From assembly GCA_965215475.1 (NCBI GenBank), contig OZ244061.1, forward strand, positions 1,302,001-1,366,000: a DNA stretch of 64,000 nucleotides, written 5' to 3'. The notes beneath the pieces are model-generated. The model saw only the letters and a list, made by a program, of their open reading frames with translations. It did no database searches and had not been told where the DNA came from. Shown here piece after piece: positions 56,673 to 64,000 of this stretch (its first letter is position 1; the number at the start of each line of letters is the position of its first letter). Made by a program: the position numbers and the translations under genes. Source of the stretch: Bin80 sp965215475 (GTDB lineage: Bacteria; Bacteroidota; Rhodothermia; Rhodothermales; Bin80).

Positions 56673-58234
56673 ATGACTGACTCTCAAAACTTACAGGTTC
56701 AGATCCCCTATAACCACTCTATTTTGGTGCAGGCATCCACGACCAACCATACGACTTCCGATGCGGGGGCTCTATCTATGAGGGGGCTGATTGAAGCTAC
56801 AGGTATTCTTCCCTATCTGGTGGACAATCTCCATGATCCACGGGATCCCTATCGTACCACACACTCCATGGAGGATCTGCTTTTGCAGCTGTTGCTGCCG
56901 ACGATGCAAGGATGGGACTTGTCCAGTAAAGATCTGGGCAATGATTACGGGTCGCTCTCAGTACGGAGCGGGGCGAAGCCGTTGTCGATCCAGCCAACCA
57001 GCCGGCATCGCAACCGACGATGTCACGCTTTTGGAGCATTCTCGGTGCACCGGATAATGTTGAGGTGATGCAGAAGGGTCTTCTGGATGGAGCATAGGCT
57101 CGTACGCAGCGGCGGTGAACGTCTGGATGAAGTCATCCTTGATGTCGATGCCATGCCCGTGGATGCCCATGGCCATCAACTGGGATGCAAGTATAATGGT
57201 CATTACAAGCGAACCGTCTTCTTGCCGTTGTTTGTGACATGTGGAGAAACGGGGGATGTCCTTGGAGCATCCAGGCACGCAACGGGAAGCGACCAACTGT
57301 CAGAAGGTCATGATTCCTATCGGTGAACAGGTTCAAAAACATGCCGCGGATCGTGTCATTTTTCGCCTTGATGCGGGATTCAATAGTCCTGAGGTGTACG
57401 AGGATATAGAGAGCGCAGGCCTGTTTTATGTGACACGCTTGAAGGGCAACAACAAGTTAAAGGCGATGGCCGAAGCCTATTTTGATGGGAAAGGATGTCC
57501 ACCGAATACCTATGGCTATGTTGAGTTGATGTATCAAGCGGAGAGTTGGGATGGTCCACGTCGGGTCGTGATGGTCATACGGCCTCGTCCAGCTGAACTC
57601 TATGAAGACTACTTCTTTTTGCTGACCAACCTTGACGCAGAGACCTATTCGGGGGAAGCACTGGCGAAGATGTACGCGATGCGTGGAAAGGCTGAAAAGC
57701 ATCAGGGGGAAATCAAAGAGTTGATCAATCAAGTCATGCTGTCATCCACAGAACGTCCCAAGGAACACTACAGAGGCCATAAGATCATCCGTGAACAGGA
57801 GCCTGAAACAGTGGAAGAACGAGAGGTTCGCAGAGAAAATGCCGTGCGTCTTCTATCGGTTCTCTATGCATATCAGATCATGCATATTGGTCGATGCCTT
57901 CATCGCACCAGAGGTGGTGCCCAATGTGGAGCGTAGCCCTGTCACATCAGACACCGAAGTTCATCAGGATACATCTCTGAAGATCAACACGGAAACGATG
58001 ATGGTGGATGACACGCAGAACACCGATGCCAGTACAGAGGTAGACTCCAAACTAAAGCATACCCCTCACATGCAGATTACCACCTTTCGCCTCCACCTAC
58101 TAAAAGTCGGTGCAACCCTTGCACGCCATAGTCGCTACGTTACGTTTTCTATCGCCCTGTCGGCAGAGCAACTATGGATCCGTTTTTGGGATCACCTTCT
58201 GCGACTGCGGTGGCACGGCTTGCCCGATATCTAA
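56673..58234 (+). pseudogene. IS1380-family transposase, frameshifted (copy 2)
   Basis: The N-terminal part (56673-~57000), the middle part with DVDAMPVDAHGHQLGCKYNG and FLPLFVTCGETGDVLGA, the part with FRLDAGFNSPEVYED, and the C-terminus ending at 58234 are in different frames. The last frame break is shared with copy 1, so the element was copied after it decayed or is moved in trans. Confidence 0.85.
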
Positions 58235-58240
58235 CGCCAA

Positions 58241-58262
58241 CCACCTCATCTGAGGTGGTTTT
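58241..58262 (+). terminator. Intrinsic terminator of IS1380 transposase gene, copy 2
   Basis: Same CCACCTCA/TGAGGTGG stem with TTTT tail as at 42123-42144. Confidence 0.8.
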
Positions 58263-58632
58263 ACAAGTCAAAAAAAAAAAATCCGAAACATCAACGTATA
58301 GGAGAGGTGCGTCCATACGGTAGGATTGGGTATGCGATACATGACTGCACTTGGTGCGATTGGAGGGCCGAACTACTACCATGATAGTAGTTAGCCTGAT
58401 TCCAACGGAAAAAAGCAGGAGATTCTGTTGCATGAGAGGTTCGTGTATCATCTCCCTGCGATGGATGAACCGTCAACCCAGACTTGGACATAAACAGCGT
58501 CTTCATGCCTACCTTTTTAGCCAAAATAATCAGGATTTGACCCGAAAATATCGACGATGAAGAAAGAAAAGCTGCGAATCTCAGCAAGATGACGATTTAA
58601 CAGAGATCGGAGGTTGAGATGAATAAGAAGGG

Positions 58633-58882
58633 GTAATCTTTCGCAATATTCTTCCGGGTTTACTCGCTCAAAAAGGGGAGCCCCATTTATTTGTAGATGT
58701 CTCCTTACCAAATCAATCAATAAGAGCCTCTTACAAAACTCTCGAGTTTTGATTTCGCAAACTCCGGTTATACAGGTCAACCTTACCCACCCTCGTGTGC
58801 TCCCAAAAAGAGAACTGCAGATCATTCTGATGGCAAATCGCGATGGTTCCAAGAATAAGCAATTTAGGGATGAATTTTGACC
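58633..58882 (+). pseudogene. C-terminal remnant of an unidentified gene cut by IS1380 copy 2
   Basis: Immediately right of the IS, one frame reads IFRNILPGLLAQKGEPHLFV, DVSLPNQSIRASYKT. After a frame slip near 58740 another reads VLISQTPVIQVNLTHPRVLP, KRELQIILMANRDGSK and ends NKQFRDEF at a stop. Composition is clearly coding. I do not recognise the family. Confidence 0.5.
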
Positions 58883-59194
58883 GCGAATCGTGTGAATTTT
58901 ACACACCAATCCTAAGGCATTCCTTGTGTCTCTGCTTACAAGCGCAAACCGATCTAAATTATACAGGGGGGCTCGGACGAATACAATTTTTCATCCATGT
59001 TCACCTGATGATGGTACTAACTCTGCAACCCACATAACCATTCACTGTATACGGTCATTGTTCTGCTTTGAACGTCTATACTCTTTGTGGCGTTTGAGTT
59101 TTGTATATTCTCTGTTCCAGCGCAGGGGGGATCCATTCTCTTCAACGGAACGTCTCTACTCAACCATATATATCCACCCAAACCTAAAAATAAA
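58883..59194. promoter_or_regulatory. Upstream region of the 2-oxoglutarate enzyme gene
   Basis: About 310 bases without a supported gene; the promoter of the following large gene should lie here. Confidence 0.35.
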
Positions 59195-62100
59195 GTGAGC
59201 TTGCTTGGATTCAATACGGGTTATGTCGAAGAACTCTACAAGCGCTTTCTGGATGATCCATCCAGCGTGAGCGAAAGTTGGCAAGAGTTTTTTACCGATT
59301 ATGACCCTGGAGGGATCGCTACACCTCCGGTCATACAGAATGAGGTTCCCAAAACGAAAGAATTGATTGGGCAGCCCCACACACATCCCTCTGGAGATGG
59401 ATTGCCTGCCGATACAGAAGTTGCTCTGATCCGCGGACCCGGTGCTGCGATTGTGGACAATATGGAGGCCAGCCTCGATATTCCTACTGCCACTTCTGTT
59501 CGCTCATTCCCCGTTAAACTACTTACCGAAAACCGTACGCTTCTCAATCAATATCAACGTGGCATTGATGGCTTCAAGGTCTCCTTCACACATATCATTG
59601 CTTATGCAATTGTGCAGGCCCTGAAAAGCCTTCCAACTATGTTCAGCACTTTTGTCCGGGAGGAGAGCAAACCCAAACATGTCCGCCCATCTCAGGTCCA
59701 CTTAGGCTTAGCCATTGACATTGAACGCAGAGGACGACGATCCCTTCTTGTCCCGAATATCAAGGGAGCGGATCAGATGAATTTTGTCCAATTCCTCGGG
59801 GCATATAATGAACTTATCCGACGCTCCCGGGACAATGCATTAACGGTCGAGGACTTTCATGGAACGAACGTCACTCTGACCAATCCAGGAATGATTGGAA
59901 CCAGTCTCAGCGTGCCACGCCTGATGCCAAACCAGGGAGTCATTGTTGGCATTGGTTCCATTGGGTATCCACCAGAATACCAAGCAATCACGGCTGCTTC
60001 CGCCAGTAAGGTGGGCTTATCTCCGATCATAACGGTCACAAGCACCTATGATCATCGTGTCATTCAAGGCGCGGAGAGCGGCTCCTTCTTATCTCATATT
60101 GCCGATCTCTTACAGGGTAAAGAGAATTTTTATTCTGACCTTTTTGCCGATCTTCATGTACCCTACCCCCCATATGTCCTCAGCCCGGACTCGACTCCCC
60201 GATTAGGGAACTCCCTGGAAAGGGGAAACGAGATGAACCTTGTTGAAAAACAAGCTCAAGTCATGATTATGATTCGGGTATTCCGCGTATTAGGACATCT
60301 TCAGGCTGACACCAACCCTCTTCAAAATAATTGGAAATATCACTCTGAACTTGATCCTGCGAAGTATGGATTGACCGTATGGGATTTGGATCGTGAATTC
60401 GTCACCGGCGGGCTCGGCGGTAAAGATATTCTTCCCCTGAGAGATATCCTAAATACACTTCGAGAGACCTATACGCGCCGCATTGGCGTTGCGTATATGC
60501 ATCTTTCAAGTCCAATTGAAAAGCGCTGGCTTCAGGAAAAAATTGAAACATTGCGCGACTCTGATGGCCTGACACTGGACGATCAGCGTCGTATCCTACT
60601 TAAGTTGAACAAGGCGGAAGCATTTGAACGCTTTCTCCACACCCGCTTCATTGGACATAAACGCTTTTCCCTTGAAGGCGGGGAAAGTATCGTTCCCATG
60701 TTAGATCTAATTGTGAATGACGCTGCGGAGCAAGGTGTGCACGAGATTGTGATTGGAATGGCTCATCGAGGACGACTCAATATTCTGGCAAACATCATCG
60801 GAAAATCCTACGAGAATATCTTCTCGGAGTTTGAAGGAAATATCAACCCCGATACGATCTACGGATCAGGAGATGTAAAGTACCACTTGGGCAGTAAAGG
60901 AACGTATGAATCAGAGAGTGGTGCTAAAGTTCGACTGACGCTGGCATCAAATCCGAGTCATTTAGAATCAATTACTCCGATCGTACAGGGAATGGTCAGG
61001 GCAAAACAGGACAGCATCCGAGATCATGGCAACTCTGATTTACCCGACGGTCAAGTAAAAGACATGATTATACCGGTTTTGATTCATGGAGATGCTGCAT
61101 TTGCAGGTCAAGGGGTTGTTGCCGAAACCCTCAACTGTAGCCAACTCCGAGGTTATCATACTGGAGGCACGATCCACCTCGTAATTAATAATCAGATTGG
61201 TTTCACGACCGGTCCTAGTGAGGCTCGTAGCTCTACCTATGCAACGGATGTGGCTCGAATGATTGAAGCACCGATCTTCCATGTGAATGGGGATGATCCA
61301 GAGGCATGTGTCCGCGTGGCCCGTCTTGCCTTGGACTACCGACAAGTCTTCAACAAGGACATCGTGGTGGATATGCTATGTTATCGGCAGCATGGACACA
61401 ATGAAGGGGATGAGCCCACCTACACCAACCCCGTCTTGTACCAAAAAATTCAGAAGAAACGGTCTCCTCGCAAACTCTACACGGAGTCGCTTCTGAACCG
61501 GGGAGCAATGGAGCCGGATGATGCAGAAAAAATGCTTGATGATTTCCGGGCTCTGTTACAGGATGCCTTTCAACGGACCTCCGATCTGAAAGAGAAAGAT
61601 CCAGCGGCAATTCTTGAGCGGTTCCATAATCGTAGTTACGAATCTCCACCCCCTGTAGATACATGTGCTTCTGAGGAGCAACTCGAAAACATCCTTCATG
61701 CACTGCTTCGAATTCCCGACGGATTTAATGCCCACCCGAAGTTGATGAGACAGTTTGAGCGCCGTAATGAAAAACTTCGCAAGACCGACCAGCTAGATTG
61801 GGCATTTGCTGAGGCACTGGCGTTTGGCACTCTCCTTCAAGAAGGAACAACCATTCGCCTGAGTGGACAGGATTCCAGGCGCGCAACCTTCTCTCAGCGC
61901 CATGCTGTGATTTATGATCAACTCACGAATGAAGAGTACATTCCGTTGAATCATGTTACGAAAACCCAGGCTAAACTCCATATCTACGATAGCCTGCTAT
62001 CTGAGTATGCTGTCGCTGCGTTCGAATACGGATATTCTGTCCAGAACCAAGATGCCTTGGTGATTTGGGAGGCTCAATTTGGGGACTTCGCCAATGGTGC

Positions 62101-62839
62101 ACAAATTGTCTTCGACCAATTCCTGTCTGCTGCTGAAGAAAAATGGGGACAGACTTGCAGTTTAGTTACGCTACTTCCGCACGGGTATGAAGGCCAGGGC
62201 CCGGAGCATTCATCTGCCCGGCTGGAGCGTTTTCTTCAGCTTTGTGCCGAAGGCAATATGGTGGTCTGTAACTTGAGTACTCCTGCAAACTACTTTCATG
62301 CTCTCAGGCAACAAGTCTTACGGGAAATCAAAAAGCCGCTCGTTCTTATGACCCCCAAGAGTCTCTTGCGACATCCAAAAACCGTTTCATCCCCGAAAGA
62401 ATTGACGGAAGGAGGATTTCTACCTGTCATTGGTTCGGGTAAAGATCCTAACAAAGTCACACGTATTGTGGTCTGTAGTGGCAAGATCTACTACGATCTA
62501 CAATCTGAACTTGATCAGCATCCAGAAGATCAGGATCGCATCGCACTGATACGACTTGAACAGTACTATCCATGGCCTAACGATGCTCTCCACAAAGAAC
62601 TAGAACAGTATAATTCTGATATAGACATCTGTTGGGCACAGGAAGAGCCTGCCAACATGGGGGCATGGTCTTACGCTCGCCCACTTTTGAAAAGTACACT
62701 CCGCTCGGCAAAATTCGGGAACGACCCTCGCATTCAGTACGCAGGTCGTAACCCGAGTGCCAGCCCCGCGACCGGAAGTTCAATGGTACATCAACTCGAA
62801 CAAGCCGAAGTCATCACTAGTGCCCTCTTACTCCCATAG
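59195..62839 (+). CDS. kgd: Fused 2-oxoglutarate decarboxylase/dehydrogenase E1-E2 (KGD type)
   Basis: The 1,214-residue protein joins an E1 N-terminal helix (GFNTGYVEELYKRFLDDP), an E2 succinyltransferase catalytic domain (~95-345) with the active-site TYDHRVIQGAESGSF (~283-297), and a full E1 thiamine-diphosphate enzyme (~390-1214). The E1 part has GMAHRGRLNILANIIGK, HGDAAFAGQGVVAETLN and CYRQHGHNEGDEPTYTNP. A lipoyl domain is absent, as in mycobacterial KGD/OdhA. It converts 2-oxoglutarate in the TCA cycle. I chose GTG 59195 because it starts at the family N-terminus; in-frame codons upstream (to 59087) look non-family. Confidence 0.93.
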   Translation: MSLLGFNTGYVEELYKRFLDDPSSVSESWQEFFTDYDPGGIATPPVIQNEVPKTKELIGQPHTHPSGDGLPADTEVALIRGPGAAIVDNMEASLDIPTATSVRSFPVKLLTENRTLLNQYQRGIDGFKVSFTHIIAYAIVQALKSLPTMFSTFVREESKPKHVRPSQVHLGLAIDIERRGRRSLLVPNIKGADQMNFVQFLGAYNELIRRSRDNALTVEDFHGTNVTLTNPGMIGTSLSVPRLMPNQGVIVGIGSIGYPPEYQAITAASASKVGLSPIITVTSTYDHRVIQGAESGSFLSHIADLLQGKENFYSDLFADLHVPYPPYVLSPDSTPRLGNSLERGNEMNLVEKQAQVMIMIRVFRVLGHLQADTNPLQNNWKYHSELDPAKYGLTVWDLDREFVTGGLGGKDILPLRDILNTLRETYTRRIGVAYMHLSSPIEKRWLQEKIETLRDSDGLTLDDQRRILLKLNKAEAFERFLHTRFIGHKRFSLEGGESIVPMLDLIVNDAAEQGVHEIVIGMAHRGRLNILANIIGKSYENIFSEFEGNINPDTIYGSGDVKYHLGSKGTYESESGAKVRLTLASNPSHLESITPIVQGMVRAKQDSIRDHGNSDLPDGQVKDMIIPVLIHGDAAFAGQGVVAETLNCSQLRGYHTGGTIHLVINNQIGFTTGPSEARSSTYATDVARMIEAPIFHVNGDDPEACVRVARLALDYRQVFNKDIVVDMLCYRQHGHNEGDEPTYTNPVLYQKIQKKRSPRKLYTESLLNRGAMEPDDAEKMLDDFRALLQDAFQRTSDLKEKDPAAILERFHNRSYESPPPVDTCASEEQLENILHALLRIPDGFNAHPKLMRQFERRNEKLRKTDQLDWAFAEALAFGTLLQEGTTIRLSGQDSRRATFSQRHAVIYDQLTNEEYIPLNHVTKTQAKLHIYDSLLSEYAVAAFEYGYSVQNQDALVIWEAQFGDFANGAQIVFDQFLSAAEEKWGQTCSLVTLLPHGYEGQGPEHSSARLERFLQLCAEGNMVVCNLSTPANYFHALRQQVLREIKKPLVLMTPKSLLRHPKTVSSPKELTEGGFLPVIGSGKDPNKVTRIVVCSGKIYYDLQSELDQHPEDQDRIALIRLEQYYPWPNDALHKELEQYNSDIDICWAQEEPANMGAWSYARPLLKSTLRSAKFGNDPRIQYAGRNPSASPATGSSMVHQLEQAEVITSALLLP

Positions 62840-62920
62840 CCAGAACTATAGAAGTATGATCCTTGTCGTGCATAGCTACTGCCACGTCAAATTGTTGAAC
62901 TCCACCTGCAAACACAAAGG

Positions 62921-63127
62921 TTAATACCTGCGGTTATGCATTCTTGCATTGCGGGCAGCTTTCTCTTTCGCGATTCTCCGATCTTCCGATGGCTTGGTGA
63001 AAGCCATGTTGTGGCGATATTGACGCAAGATTCGACTACGGTTCACGGTGCGCTTGAATCGTCTGAGTGCTCTGTCAATATTTTCTTTTTCTTTGACTTT
63101 TACGCCAATACCAATATGAAATGCCAA
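62921..63127 (-). CDS. rpsU: 30S ribosomal protein bS21
   Basis: The 68-residue basic protein shows the bS21 pattern KVKEKENIDRALRRFKRTVN followed by LRQYRHNMAFTKPSEDRRIA and a basic tail NARMHNRRY. bS21 sits near the anti-Shine-Dalgarno end of 16S rRNA on the 30S subunit. It has a separate promoter region (63128-63275) and convergent orientation to the kgd gene. Confidence 0.92.
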   Translation of the reverse strand: MAFHIGIGVKVKEKENIDRALRRFKRTVNRSRILRQYRHNMAFTKPSEDRRIAKEKAARNARMHNRRY

Positions 63128-63275
63128 CTGATTACCTAAGTTTATTGTGTTATAAAAAAGTAAGACCGCGTCTTACAACACGAACCGACCTTGTGTTCCA
63201 GAGCCTATTGCCCGAATGTTAACTGCGTAAATCATCTCTCTCCTGTGCAATGCACACTTCCACCCTTGCAACACG

Positions 63276-64000
63276 TTACAGTTTGACTATCACTTGAAGT
63301 ACTGCGATCCTGGTTGTCAACGTTTCATCAATTTCTAAGCTATACATCTGGCGCGGCCCTGCATCATCAGAGGGATAGAGATCCCATATATTACGCTCTT
63401 CTTCCATATGCAACCCAAGGTCAACTCGAATTTTATCTGTAAGTTTGACTCCTGCACCTAAGGATATTCCACGCCGCTCACCTACCTTTTGACCACCCGA
63501 AGGAGAGATCGCTGCGGAATCTTTGTAGGGGGATGGACGAAATGAAACCCCTCCTCTGAGATCAACAAAGCCTAACTCTAGTTCCGCACCAAAAGCATAA
63601 TTCAAGACAATCCCGTATTGATTATCAATCACTTGGTTCACATTCCTGAATACATCTCTCCCCTCACTTGAACTCAAACGAAGTTGTTTCCAATCCATGA
63701 TCTCTGCTTCTCCTGTAACCATATACATTCTGGACTTAAACCGCACTCCAGCTCCCAAACGCCATGGTGATCGTACGGAGTATTCAAAAAACCCATTCCC
63801 CACATCATCTGGCTGATCTCCATACGTGGTCGAGCCTCCCCGATCAAACCACGTAGTGAACTGCTCTCCGTAACTTTCCTCAAAGTAGGACCAGGTAGGA
63901 GATTCAAGTGTCACTCCGTATCGAAAATTGTCATTTATTTTTCCACTCATCCCGAATCGGAGATTGACGCCTGTCAGATCAGAACTCAATCTCTGTATAT
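63276..64000 (-). CDS. FadL/OmpP1-like outer-membrane protein, partial
   Basis: The frame stays open to the window end, so the N-terminus is outside. The visible ~240 residues form alternating beta strands with DNFRYGVTLESPTWSYFEES, RSPWRLGAGVRFKSRMYMV, GLNYAFGAELELGF-like strands and a terminal strand ending VLQVIVKL. The pattern resembles the C-terminal half of FadL/TodX-family transporters for hydrophobic compounds, common in Bacteroidota relatives. The assignment is moderate because the hatch domain is not seen. Confidence 0.65.
   Translation of the reverse strand, partial: IQRLSSDLTGVNLRFGMSGKINDNFRYGVTLESPTWSYFEESYGEQFTTWFDRGGSTTYGDQPDDVGNGFFEYSVRSPWRLGAGVRFKSRMYMVTGEAEIMDWKQLRLSSSEGRDVFRNVNQVIDNQYGIVLNYAFGAELELGFVDLRGGVSFRPSPYKDSAAISPSGGQKVGERRGISLGAGVKLTDKIRVDLGLHMEEERNIWDLYPSDDAGPRQMYSLEIDETLTTRIAVLQVIVKL

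Larger units (their letters stand above)
56367..58632 (+). mobile_element. IS1380-family element, copy 2
   Basis: Same ends as copy 1 (CCCCCCTTATTCATCTC at 56367; right end at 58632), 2,266 bp, same orientation. Together the copies bracket 42503-56366, including the whole ATPase array. I find no direct target duplication around either copy or around the pair. Confidence 0.85.

Overview
The window looks like a chromosome segment from a member of the Rhodothermota/Balneolota branch near Bacteroidota. The supporting evidence is: a PorV/PorQ-like outer-membrane protein beside a secreted protein with a type IX secretion-like C-terminus and a SusC-like TonB receptor; a fused 2-oxoglutarate decarboxylase/dehydrogenase of the KGD type; a short ribosomal protein bS21; and genes mostly without Shine-Dalgarno motifs. 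This assignment is an inference from gene content only. I saw no tRNA, rRNA or CRISPR array.

Layout. 1-6.3 kb (minus): three-gene outer-membrane/secretion cluster. 6.6-8.2 kb: hipBA toxin-antitoxin pair with a candidate palindromic operator. 8.4-10.2 kb: IS wreckage (ISL3-type element A plus the tail of a second ISL3-type element B) in unidentified gene debris. 10.3-13.8 kb (minus): a TdeIII-like restriction-modification system translationally coupled to an IS1595-family transposase. 14-17.6 kb: prohibitin-like protein, murB, and cytochrome c maturation genes ccmB, ccmC and a ccmD-like gene.

18-31.5 kb holds two divergent, tightly packed operons that look like one machine. The minus-strand operon encodes a soluble histidine kinase, an OmpR-type regulator, a TraF-like signal peptidase and a VirB11/TrbB-like ATPase. 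The plus-strand operon encodes an exported protein, three DUF4402-like pilin subunits, a PapD-like chaperone, an usher-like outer-membrane protein, then an ExbB/TolQ-like protein, two ExbD/TolR-like proteins, a TonB-like protein and a TPR lipoprotein, many joined by 4-base start/stop overlaps. I know of no described system combining chaperone-usher genes with a dedicated ExbB/ExbD/TonB-like motor and TraF/TrbB parts. It is one of the two best candidates for an undescribed system.

31.5-43 kb is a nested transposon graveyard that can be unpicked from target-site duplications. ISL3-type B (8-bp duplication) split a Panacea-domain antitoxin-like gene, and ISL3-type A (8-bp duplication) then inserted into B. 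A tnpB gene is carried between perfect 24-bp terminal inverted repeats with an 8-bp target duplication, and this element was later broken by an IS110 and an IS1380 element sitting side by side.

43.4-56.1 kb is the second candidate. Behind the C-terminal part of a tyrosine recombinase lies a head-to-tail array of eight near-identical AAA-type ATPase genes (unit 1,512 or 1,659 bp). Each unit after the first starts with the same 174-bp recombinase tail. The genes differ almost only by exchange of whole blocks, each block existing in two versions, giving at least six block combinations in eight genes. Two directly repeated IS1380 copies bracket the array.

58.6-64 kb returns to housekeeping genes: the KGD-type 2-oxoglutarate enzyme, rpsU, and part of a FadL-like outer-membrane protein running off the window.
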